DNA of 16,394 nt from Deltaproteobacteria bacterium (GCA_015491585.1 WFVQ01000138.1:1-16394); one strand, 5' to 3'; positions 6,943 to 13,858 are shown, counted from the first letter of the stretch. The notes: a model not told the origin generated them from the sequence alone. Numbers and translations: made by a program.

Positions 6943-8587
6943 TACTGCATGCCCCGCACCGTCTGCACCTGCCGATATCACACGGCGGCGTGACTCCGTG
7001 GCGCTCAAGCCCTCTCCTGGCCTCGGCCACAAGATACTCCCGCCTGACCGAATGCTCTATCACATCCCACTCCATATGGCTACCCACCACCTTCTCCTCC
7101 AGATACCTCTCCATACTGCACCCGGACTCCTTCAGGGCCCGCAGGAACCCACCCTTCTCTTGGGAAGCAACGATGGCCGGCGCCAGCTCCGCTCCACCGC
7201 GGGACAACACGCACTGGCACCGGGCATCCCGCAGAGAGTCGAGCCTCAACTCGATGTTGGGAGCGGCGCCACAAAGTTTTTTTAATACACTTCTCCTGCG
7301 TTGTAAAATATTTTTACCAACCTGTGAACACCACTGAAATGGGGTCCAGGGCTTTGGAACGAAAGTGCTCACAGAGACAATAACCCTTCCTAGCCTCCCC
7401 CGTGCCCGGCCGTAGGGCCTGACCGTGTCGGCCACCTTGGCGGCCAGGCCGGCTATGGCCTCGGCGTCTTCGTCCTCTTCTGTGGGCAGACCCAGCATGA
7501 AGTAGAGCTTCAGGTCCTGTATGCCGCCTTCGGCCAGAAGCCTGGCGGCCTCCAGGATCTCCTCCTCTGAGAGGTTCTTGTTTATAACGTCCCTGAGTCT
7601 CTGGCTCCCTGCTTCGGGCGCGAGGGTGGCCTGGCGCTGCCCTGATCTCACCAGGAGTTCGGCGAACAAGTGGGTAACCTCATCGGCCCGGAGCGACGAA
7701 AATGAGAGGCGGAAGCCCTGCTCCAGCAGCCTGGAGAAGAGAAGCTGGCTCTCTTCGGAGTCTAAGAACTCCAGTCCGACCAGACCGAGGGTTGCGCCCT
7801 CCGGGACATCGGCCAGGGCCTCCTCCAGCATCTCCATCGTCCTGGGTAAAGGAGGCCTGTATATGTAACCCGCCGCACAAAACCTGCATCCCTTGCCGCA
7901 CCCCCGGCTCAGTTCCACCATGAACATGTTGGGAAACGCGCTCTTGTCGCTCAAGACTGCGGTATGCGCAACCCGGCCGCGATGCCCGGTCCTGGCAGGC
8001 CTTACCCGCTCTCCGGGAAGGGCAAGGAACGCACCTGGCACCCGCTCCTTGAGCAGGTCCAGACGCCGGCCCCTGGAAAGGCCGGGATCGCCCAGCTCGA
8101 CGGCGATGGAGGCAAACTCCTCGGCCATCGCCTCGAATTCGCCCAATAGAAAGGCGTCAACCAAAGGAGCCACAGGCATGGGGTTCAACTGCGTGGCCAC
8201 CCCTCCAGCGACGACCAGAGGGGCATGCCTCCCTCGATCCTTGGAAAAAAGCTGAAGCCCGGCCATCCTGATGAAGTGCGGGATGTTGAGATACGAGAGC
8301 TCGAAGCTGACGCTGAAGAGGAGAAGCGCGAAGTCTCCCAGGGGCCTTCCGCTCTCCACGGATCTCCAGGGCCGCAGCCATTCCTCCCCGCTGGAAGGGA
8401 GGAAGAACCGCTCCACGACCAGGTGGTCGTGACCGTTGAGCATGGAATAGACGGTCTGAAATCCGAGGTTTGCCATTCCCACCGGATACGGCTCCGGGAA
8501 TATGAGCGCCAAGGGCACCTTGCCCCGCCAACGCTTGCGTATGCACCCGATCTCCTTGGGCCGGATATGCCTACTGTCTCGCCCCAT
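6935..8587 (-). CDS. B12-binding-type radical SAM protein (TIGR03960-like, without the DUF2344 half)
   Basis: This is a 550-residue radical SAM protein. An N-terminal Rossmann-like part (about 25-160) contains FPEPYPVGMANLGFQTVYSM and resembles cobalamin-binding domains. The SAM/Fe-S motif C-x3-C-x2-C is at C230, C234 and C237 in SRGCGKGCRFC. The C-terminus holds a second cluster, C536-x4-C541-x2-C544-x2-C547 (CDIGRCRRCGAC), probably an auxiliary Fe-S or zinc site. This layout matches the N-terminal half of proteins that usually continue into DUF2344; here the gene simply stops. The reaction catalysed is unknown. ATG 8587 has GGAGA 7 bp upstream. A TTG at 8599 lies in frame but contains that ribosome site, so it is rejected. 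There is a strong terminator just upstream, and the gene is coupled to fapA downstream. A short AT-rich patch lies at 7265-7345. Confidence 0.85.
   Translation of the reverse strand: MGRDSRHIRPKEIGCIRKRWRGKVPLALIFPEPYPVGMANLGFQTVYSMLNGHDHLVVERFFLPSSGEEWLRPWRSVESGRPLGDFALLLFSVSFELSYLNIPHFIRMAGLQLFSKDRGRHAPLVVAGGVATQLNPMPVAPLVDAFLLGEFEAMAEEFASIAVELGDPGLSRGRRLDLLKERVPGAFLALPGERVRPARTGHRGRVAHTAVLSDKSAFPNMFMVELSRGCGKGCRFCAAGYIYRPPLPRTMEMLEEALADVPEGATLGLVGLEFLDSEESQLLFSRLLEQGFRLSFSSLRADEVTHLFAELLVRSGQRQATLAPEAGSQRLRDVINKNLSEEEILEAARLLAEGGIQDLKLYFMLGLPTEEDEDAEAIAGLAAKVADTVRPYGRARGRLGRVIVSVSTFVPKPWTPFQWCSQVGKNILQRRRSVLKKLCGAAPNIELRLDSLRDARCQCVLSRGGAELAPAIVASQEKGGFLRALKESGCSMERYLEEKVVGSHMEWDVIEHSVRREYLVAEARRGLERHGVTPPCDIGRCRRCGACSNE
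7265..7345 (-). other. AT-rich patch inside the radical SAM gene
   Basis: About 80 bp here are AT-rich in an otherwise GC-rich gene. On the coding strand they use codons rare elsewhere in the window, such as AAT ATT TTA and GTA TTA AAA AAA. The patch holds a run of seven A on the coding strand (7277-7283) and a perfect inverted repeat GTAAAA-TAT-TTTTAC (7303-7317). The protein stays in frame and sensible (GKNILQRRRSVLKKLCG). It might be a replaced segment, an internal regulatory site or chance. Confidence 0.4.
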
Positions 8588-8601
8588 CACGGTCTCCAAC
8601 G

Positions 8602-8629
8602 AAAAAAGGGCGGCCCTGGAAAGCCGCCC
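8602..8629 (-). terminator. Rho-independent terminator after the citrate-synthase-like gene
   Basis: Read on the minus strand, GGGCGGC (8629-8623) and GCCGCCC (8614-8608) form a perfect 7 bp GC stem with an 8-base loop. Six T follow (8607-8602). It lies 30 bp after the stop of the 8660-10498 gene and should end the hisS-aspS operon transcript. The radical SAM start codon is only 14 bp beyond the T-run. Confidence 0.9.
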
Positions 8630-8659
8630 CTCTTAAAAGGGCTGCGGACCAGGACCCCA

Positions 8660-10498
8660 TCATTCGCCGCCGAGCTGCTGCTCTTCGTCGAGTTTGGCCA
8701 GGTCCTCGAACTTGATGTCCACGCCCAGGATCCCGACGATCTCGTCCTCATCGTTCCTGATGGGCCCGGACACGGTGATGCACAAGGCCCCCGTGATCCT
8801 CGAGGTGTAGAAGTCGGTCACATGGACCCTGCCATCCTTAATAGGACCTATGAACCAGGGACGCTCCGAGAAGTCGGAATCCAACTGACTTTTGGCATAC
8901 TTCGCCCGGTCCTCGATGTGGGTGATGTTCTGGGTGATCTTCCTTCCCTCGGCATCCACTACATACAGGAACTGGATGTAGGGCTGTTGCTCCAGGACCT
9001 GCTTGAGCACAGGCTCTATCTGTACCGGATCCATGCTTCGGATCTCGGGACGCTCCACCAGGTCCTCCACGAGGTGAGCGGCCATGTCGCGGGCATGGCG
9101 CTTCAACCGGTCGAACTCCGAGGTAAAGAGCTGGGGCAGGTACTTCTTGGTAAGGGCCATCATCTCGCCGTTGGACATGGAGGTCACCCTGCCCGACTCG
9201 TACTCTTCCATTATGCGCTTGTATATCTTGACGACCCCTGGATGGCGCTTGTCCACCCTCTCGCTCTCGGGAAGCTTGAGGTGGGAGTTTATCCAGTGGG
9301 CTATGCCTGCGGTGCCGGACTTGTCGGATATGATCACGCTTATGGGCCTGTTGAGTATCTTGGCGGTGTCGAAGATGTTGTAGATCTCCTCGTTCTTGAG
9401 AAGGCCGTCCACGTGAACGCCGGCGCTGGTGGCGTTGAAGTCCTCGCCCACCAGGGGATAGTTCTTGGGGATCTGAACACCCAACTTGTTGGTGAAGTAC
9501 TCGGCCATCTCGGTGATGGCCCTGGTGTCTATGCCGTCATCGGTGCCGCGGAGGGCGATGCGCTCGATGAGAAGGGCCTCGATGGGAGCGTTGCCCGTCC
9601 TCTCTCCGAAGCCCAGCAGCGTGCCGTTTATTGCGCCGCAACCATAGAGCCAGGAGGTGGTGCCGTTTATGACCACCTTGTGGAAGTCGTTGTGGCCATG
9701 CCACTCCAACAGCTCTCCGGGCACGCCCGCCTCCTCGATCATCACCCGCACCAGCTTGGGCACACTCCTGGGGAGGGCCGCACCTGGATAGCTGACCCCA
9801 TATCCCATAGTGTCGCAGAGCCGGATCTTGATGTCCACCCCGCTCTCCTCCCTGAGCTTCATGAGCTCGATGGCGAACGGGACGCAGAAACCGTATATGT
9901 CGGCCCTGGTGATGTCCTCGAAGTGGCACCTGGGCCTGATGCCCAGGGACAAGGCCTCCTTGACTATGGAGAGATATCCCTCCATCGCCTCGGCCCTGGT
10001 CTTCTTGAGCTTGAGGAAGATGTGGTAGTCCGAGGCAGAGGTCAGGATACCGGTCTCCTCGAGCTCCATCTCCTTCACCAGCTTCAGATCCTCCTTCTTG
10101 GCCCTGATCCAGCCGGTGATCTCAGGATAACGGTAGCCCTTCTCGCGGCACTTCTCCACTGCCTTCTTGTCCTTGTCGGTGTACAAGAAGAACTCCGACT
10201 GTCTGATTATGCCCTTGGGGCCTCCCATGCGGTGCAGGAAGTCGAATATGTCGCAGATCTGCTCCACAGTGTAGGGCGGCCTGGCCTGCTGGCCGTCCCT
10301 GAACGTGGTGTCGGTCACCAACATCTCCCTGCATGGCGTGGGCACCACGTAACGGTGGTCGAAATCTATCCTTGGAACCTCCGAATAGGGGAAGACGTCC
10401 CGCATGAGGTTCGGTTCAGGCACGTCGATGAGCCTGTACTTCCAGTGGGGGCTGTGTTCATGGTCCAGCAGTCCTCTCTGGGGGTTCCATTTTGCCAT
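8660..10498 (-). CDS. Re-citrate synthase-like DRE-TIM metallolyase fused to a C-terminal Cache/PDC sensor domain
   Basis: This 612-residue protein has two parts. Residues about 55-350 form an HMGL-like TIM barrel of the homocitrate/isopropylmalate synthase group. TDTTFRDGQQ (62-71) is the DRE-type metal and base motif, EWHGHND (265-271) has the metal-binding histidines H267 and H269, and GFGERTGN (296-303) is the family loop. An accessory region with SAGVHVDGLLKNEEIYNIFD follows at 358-377. The FRDGQQARPPYTVEQ and IRQSEFFLYTDKDKKAV segments look most like Re-citrate synthases of anaerobes, which condense acetyl-CoA and oxaloacetate. The exact substrate is inferred. Residues about 488-600 look like a PDC/Cache domain, with FLYVVDAEGR, SERPWF, a TDFY strand and the closing GILGVDI. 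No signal peptide or membrane helix is visible, so the sensor would be cytoplasmic. ATG 10498 follows AGGAGG closely. The gene starts 19 bp after the aspS stop and is followed by a terminator. It could instead be a homocitrate or isopropylmalate synthase relative. Confidence 0.8.
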   Translation of the reverse strand: MAKWNPQRGLLDHEHSPHWKYRLIDVPEPNLMRDVFPYSEVPRIDFDHRYVVPTPCREMLVTDTTFRDGQQARPPYTVEQICDIFDFLHRMGGPKGIIRQSEFFLYTDKDKKAVEKCREKGYRYPEITGWIRAKKEDLKLVKEMELEETGILTSASDYHIFLKLKKTRAEAMEGYLSIVKEALSLGIRPRCHFEDITRADIYGFCVPFAIELMKLREESGVDIKIRLCDTMGYGVSYPGAALPRSVPKLVRVMIEEAGVPGELLEWHGHNDFHKVVINGTTSWLYGCGAINGTLLGFGERTGNAPIEALLIERIALRGTDDGIDTRAITEMAEYFTNKLGVQIPKNYPLVGEDFNATSAGVHVDGLLKNEEIYNIFDTAKILNRPISVIISDKSGTAGIAHWINSHLKLPESERVDKRHPGVVKIYKRIMEEYESGRVTSMSNGEMMALTKKYLPQLFTSEFDRLKRHARDMAAHLVEDLVERPEIRSMDPVQIEPVLKQVLEQQPYIQFLYVVDAEGRKITQNITHIEDRAKYAKSQLDSDFSERPWFIGPIKDGRVHVTDFYTSRITGALCITVSGPIRNDEDEIVGILGVDIKFEDLAKLDEEQQLGGE

Positions 10499-10517
10499 AG
10501 GTCCTCCTTTTGGTTGC

Positions 10518-12323
10518 TTAGGGCTGCTTCCAGCCCGGTTTCAGATAGAGCTCCGCAAGTTGGGCCATGGTTACCTTCGATGGGGCCCCGGTCATCAAGC
10601 ACTGGGCCCTCTGAGTCTTTGGAAAGGCCATGACATCCCTGATACTCTTCCTGCCTGCCATAAGCATCACCAGGCGGTCGAGCCCGAACGCGATACCGCC
10701 GTGGGGCGGCGCCCCATAAGCCAGCGCCTCCAGCAGGAAGCCAAACTTCTCCTCCGCCTCCTCCTCCGAGATCCCAAGCGCGGCAAACACCTTTTCCTGG
10801 ACATCGGTACGGTGGATACGGATACTGCCTCCTCCGATCTCCACTCCATTCAGCACCAGGTCGTAGGCCCTCGACCTCACCTTTCCGGGCTCTGTGGAAA
10901 GCAGATCGATATCCTCCTCCCTGGGCGAGGTGAACGGATGGTGCACGGCCACGTACCGCCCTTCGTCCTCGTCGTACTCCAGCAGGGGAAAGTCCGTGAT
11001 CCAGACGAAGCTGAACCCCTCCTCCGGGATGAGGCCGGCCCGGCGCCCCAGCTCCAGCCGTACCTCGCCCAGCACCTTGTGGACCACCGCCGGCAGGTCG
11101 GCGCCGAAGAAGAGGATGTCGCCGGGAGCCGCCTCCATCCGCTCCATTACCTCCCGCTGCTCCTGGTCCGAGAAAAACTTTGCAATGGGTGACTGCCAGG
11201 AGCCATCCTCCTTTATCTTGACCCAGGCCAGTCCCTTGGCCCCCAGGGAGATGGCGAAGTCGGTGAGGTCATCCAGCTCTTTCCTGGACAAAGTGGCCAT
11301 CCCCTTGGCGTTTATGGCCTTCACGACCCCGCCGGAAGAGGCCACCTGGTTGAACACCTTGAGACCGCACCTTGCGCCGATGTCGGTTATGTCCTTAAGC
11401 TCCAGCCCGAAGCGGACGTCCGGCCGGTCGGTGCCGAAGCGGTCCATCGCCTCCTGGTATGTCATGCGCGGAAAGGGAAGGGAGAGCTCGACCCCCAGCG
11501 CATCCCGGAACATGGCCTCCATGAGCCCCTCTATCAGGGCCATGATCTCCTCCTCGTCAACGAAGGAGAGCTCCATGTCCAACTGGGTGAACTCAGGCTG
11601 GCGGTCTGCCCTGAGATCCTCGTCCCTGAAGCACTTGACGATCTGGTAGTACCGCTCCATTCCGGCGACCATGAGGAGCTGCTTGAAGAGCTGGGGCGAC
11701 TGGGGAAGGGCATAGAAGTGGCCCTCGTTTATGCGGCTGGGCACGAGATAGTCCCTGGCGCCCTCGGGCGTGCTCTTGGTGAGCATGGGGGTCTCTATCT
11801 CCAGGAAGCCCCGCCCATTGAGATAGCCCCGGATGGACTGGCAGACCCGGTGGCGCAGCATGAGCCCCTCCACCATATGGGGGCGCCTGAGATCGATATA
11901 CCGGTATTTCAGCCGCAGGTTCTCAGACACCTCCACCTCCTCGTCCAACGGAAAGGGAGGGGTCTTTGCGGTGTTCAAGATCCTGAGATCGGTGCACGCC
12001 ACCTCTATCATGCCGGTCTTGATCTTGGGATTCTCCATACCCTCGGGACGGCGGCGCACCGCGCCCTTAACGGCGATAACGTATTCGCTCCTGAGGCGGT
12101 GCGCCTTCTGGTGGACCGACGCCTCCACCTCCGGCGCGAACACCACCTGGGTTATCCCGGCCCTGTCGCGCAGATCCACGAAGATCACGCCGCCGTGGTC
12201 CCGGCGCCTGAGCACCCATCCCATGAGGACCACCTCCTGGCCGATGTGATCCTCGGTGAGCTCGTAACAATCATGGGTCCTCTTCAGACCCGTCATGGAA
12301 TCCATCGCCGGAGTCTCACTCAT
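10518..12323 (-). CDS. aspS: Aspartyl-tRNA synthetase, bacterial type
   Basis: This is a 601-residue class IIb synthetase that charges tRNA-Asp. The N-terminal OB-fold anticodon domain (about 28-115) has GWVLRRRDHGGVIFVDLRDR. Motif 1 follows at about 172-197. Motif 2 (KCFRDEDLRADRQPEFTQLD, 230-249) carries the ATP-binding arginine. A bacterial GAD insertion domain lies at about 300-420. Motif 3 (GGIAFGLDRLVMLM) is at 542-555. The length is normal for bacterial AspRS. ATG 12323 has AAGGAG upstream and overlaps the hisS stop by 8 bp in ATGAGTGA, so translation is probably coupled. Whether it also charges tRNA-Asn cannot be settled here, since no asnS or gatCAB genes are in view. Confidence 0.97.
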   Translation of the reverse strand: MSETPAMDSMTGLKRTHDCYELTEDHIGQEVVLMGWVLRRRDHGGVIFVDLRDRAGITQVVFAPEVEASVHQKAHRLRSEYVIAVKGAVRRRPEGMENPKIKTGMIEVACTDLRILNTAKTPPFPLDEEVEVSENLRLKYRYIDLRRPHMVEGLMLRHRVCQSIRGYLNGRGFLEIETPMLTKSTPEGARDYLVPSRINEGHFYALPQSPQLFKQLLMVAGMERYYQIVKCFRDEDLRADRQPEFTQLDMELSFVDEEEIMALIEGLMEAMFRDALGVELSLPFPRMTYQEAMDRFGTDRPDVRFGLELKDITDIGARCGLKVFNQVASSGGVVKAINAKGMATLSRKELDDLTDFAISLGAKGLAWVKIKEDGSWQSPIAKFFSDQEQREVMERMEAAPGDILFFGADLPAVVHKVLGEVRLELGRRAGLIPEEGFSFVWITDFPLLEYDEDEGRYVAVHHPFTSPREEDIDLLSTEPGKVRSRAYDLVLNGVEIGGGSIRIHRTDVQEKVFAALGISEEEAEEKFGFLLEALAYGAPPHGGIAFGLDRLVMLMAGRKSIRDVMAFPKTQRAQCLMTGAPSKVTMAQLAELYLKPGWKQP

Positions 12324-13584
12324 CCTCGCTCTCCTTCCCCAAAATCTCGGATATACGCTGTACGGCCTCGTCCAATGGGATCTCCTCCTGGGCGCCGTCG
12401 GCCATCCTCCTGAGCTTCAAGACCTCCTCGTCAAGCTCGTCCTCGCCCACTATGAGCACGTACCTGGAGCGGAGCCTGTCTGCCTGCTTGAGCTGCGCCT
12501 TGAGCCCCTTGTCCTCGTAAGACATCTGGACGATGAAGCCACCGGCCCGCAGCTCCTTCAGCCAGGGCACCACCTCCTCCCTGGCGTCCCGCCCCAATGC
12601 GGCTATGAAGAGATCGGCCAGCTCTTGCTCCACCTCATCCTCCAGCAGCAGCATGAGCCTCTCCACGCCTATGGCCATGCCCACACCGGGCACGTCCGGC
12701 CCTCCCAGCTCCTTCACGAGCCCGTCGTACCGTCCCCCGGCCGCCACGGTGCTCTGGGCCCCGAGCCCGGAGGCGACGATCTCGAAGGTGGTCCTGGTGT
12801 AGTAGTCGAGGCCCCGCACCAGATACGGGTTCCACACGAAGGGGATACCCACTCCCTCGAGGAAATCCAGGGCCTGCCCCAAGTGGCCGGCACAGTCGGG
12901 ACACATGTAGTGCTTTATAAGGGGCGCCAACCTGAGGGCATCACGGCACCCCTGATTCTTGCAGTCAAAGACCCGCAGGGGATTGCGCTTCCGCCTGCGG
13001 TTGCAGTCAGGACAGAGCTCGCCGCTGACATTCTCGAGGAAGGTTAGGAGATCCTGACGGTGAGCCGGCCTGCACTGTGGACACCCCAGCGAGTTGACCT
13101 CCAACCTCAGCCCCTCTATCCCCAGATCCTGGAGGACCTGCCACGCCAGCCACATCACCTCTGCGTCCGCCAGCGGGCTATGGGAGCCCAGTATCTCCAC
13201 GTTTATCTGGTGGAACTGCCTCAGCCGGCCCTTCTGGGGCCTCTCGTGCCTGAACATCGGCCCCATTGTGAAGAGGCGGCAGACACCTCCCCGGCCGTGG
13301 AGCTTGTGCTCTATGTAGGCCCGGATGATCCCGGCGGTGGCCTCGGGCCTGAGGGTGAGCATGTCGCCGTTCCGGTCCTCGAAAGTGTACATCTCTTTCT
13401 CGACTATGTCAGTCTGCTCCCCTATGCCCCTTGCAAACAGCTCTGTCTTCTCCAGTATCGGAGTCCTTATCTCCGAGAGGCCGAAGCCCCGGAAGACCTC
13501 GCGGGCCACCTCCTCCACGAGGTGCCACTTCGCACTCTCTTCTGGAAGAATGTCCTTGAATCCTCTTACCGCTTTTATGGACAT
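12316..13584 (-). CDS. hisS: Histidyl-tRNA synthetase with cysteine-rich (zinc-type) insertion
   Basis: This is a 422-residue class IIa synthetase that charges tRNA-His. It opens with the usual KAVRGFKDILP. Motif 1 is near 28-55 and motif 2 is GPMFRHERPQKGRLRQFHQ (108-126). The histidine-binding boxes are LVRGLDYYTRTTFEI (255-269) and AAGGRYDGL (281-289). A C-terminal anticodon domain starts near 322. The insertion domain between motifs 2 and 3 carries four cysteine pairs (C168/C171, C191/C194, C208/C213, C228/C231), suggesting one or two metal sites; E. coli HisRS lacks these pairs. ATG 13584 is the first start after an in-frame stop 36 bp upstream, and its ribosome site (GGAAAGG) is only moderate. 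It is the first gene of the operon with aspS, an arrangement common in anaerobic bacteria. The long structured leader upstream may regulate it. Confidence 0.97.
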   Translation of the reverse strand: MSIKAVRGFKDILPEESAKWHLVEEVAREVFRGFGLSEIRTPILEKTELFARGIGEQTDIVEKEMYTFEDRNGDMLTLRPEATAGIIRAYIEHKLHGRGGVCRLFTMGPMFRHERPQKGRLRQFHQINVEILGSHSPLADAEVMWLAWQVLQDLGIEGLRLEVNSLGCPQCRPAHRQDLLTFLENVSGELCPDCNRRRKRNPLRVFDCKNQGCRDALRLAPLIKHYMCPDCAGHLGQALDFLEGVGIPFVWNPYLVRGLDYYTRTTFEIVASGLGAQSTVAAGGRYDGLVKELGGPDVPGVGMAIGVERLMLLLEDEVEQELADLFIAALGRDAREEVVPWLKELRAGGFIVQMSYEDKGLKAQLKQADRLRSRYVLIVGEDELDEEVLKLRRMADGAQEEIPLDEAVQRISEILGKESEDE

Positions 13585-13631
13585 GGATATACTGCCTTTC
13601 CGTCCAACGCCGCCGCGTGCTCAGGCCACAA
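13575..13631 (-). CDS. Possible 18-codon leader peptide overlapping hisS start
   Basis: On the minus strand, AGGAGG (13646-13641) is followed 9 bp later by TTG (13631). The resulting frame codes for WPEHAAALDGKAVYPCP after the start and stops TAA 10 bp inside hisS. The ribosome site is much stronger than that of hisS itself, so the peptide could feed ribosomes to hisS by coupling. It has only one His codon, so it does not look like a classic attenuator. The TTG start and the short length make this speculative. Confidence 0.25.
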   Translation of the reverse strand: MWPEHAAALDGKAVYPCP

Positions 13632-13640
13632 AAAGAGCCG

Positions 13641-13740
13641 CCTCCTTTGAAACCTCCTGATCCGGTTTGTTTATCCTGTATGCAAAGGCAGAAGGGGGAC
13701 AGGACCAGTCAGAGAAGCTAAAGCTCACCCTGCCCTTCCG
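13641..13740 (-). promoter_or_regulatory. Structured 5' leader of the hisS-aspS operon
   Basis: Read as minus-strand RNA, CGGAAGGGCAGG (13740-13729) can pair with CCTG-tcc-CCCTTCTG (13703-13689). This gives 12 base pairs with one G-U and a 3-base bulge. Directly after it, CCTTTG (13688-13683) can pair with CAAAGG (13649-13644), which would cover the second of two AGGAGG sequences (13658-13653 and 13646-13641). No T-box core, terminator or named riboswitch is recognised. The gene-free gap between hisS and the upstream gene (13585-13858) holds this leader and the promoter, and I see nothing else in it. Confidence 0.4.
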
Positions 13741-13793
13741 ACGAGAAGGCAGCGGCCCAAGCAGCCCGGCGGGACTATCGTTCTTGGATAGGA

Positions 13794-13822
13794 TATATAA
13801 ACGAATAATTGAAACAGTTCAA
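13794..13822 (-). promoter_or_regulatory. Sigma70-type promoter for hisS-aspS operon
   Basis: On the minus strand, TTGAAC (13822-13817) and TATATA (13799-13794) are separated by exactly 17 bp, in an AT-rich island within GC-rich surroundings. Transcription would begin near 13787, leaving a leader of about 200 nt before hisS. The -35 sits inside an inverted repeat. Confidence 0.65.
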
Positions 13823-13823
13823 T
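13808..13823. promoter_or_regulatory. Inverted repeat over the hisS promoter -35, candidate operator
   Basis: ATTGAA-ACAG-TTCAAT is a perfect 6 bp dyad with a 4 bp centre. It overlaps the -35 hexamer of the hisS operon promoter, a position where a bound regulator would block RNA polymerase. No matching known operator is recognised, and chance in AT-rich DNA is possible. Confidence 0.35.
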
Positions 13824-13858
13824 ATCTCTAAGAGGGTAAGGAGCTGGGAAAGGCGGGA

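Noticed and set aside
5506..6993. 495-codon open frame on the + strand opposite fapA
   Set aside because: It is antisense to a protein with a recognisable DUF342 hallmark and has no ribosome site or family motif. Codon bias explains it.
6943..7032. N-terminal extension of fapA by 30 residues
   Set aside because: It would overlap the radical SAM gene by 98 bp and adds a low-complexity sequence. ATG 6942 gives the short overlap seen elsewhere in the window.
8588..8599. TTG start at 8599 for the radical SAM gene
   Set aside because: The codon contains the GGAGA ribosome site used by ATG 8587.
8225..10633. 802-codon open frame on the + strand opposite the citrate-synthase-like gene
   Set aside because: It lies wholly antisense to genes with clear catalytic motifs, and its protein is rich in H, G, L and D with no domain pattern. 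It arises from GC-biased third positions of the real gene.
13585..13793. T-box riboswitch before hisS
   Set aside because: AGGGTGAGC near 13730 only faintly recalls the T-box core. There is no conserved T-box bulge able to pair with tRNA and no terminator stem before hisS.
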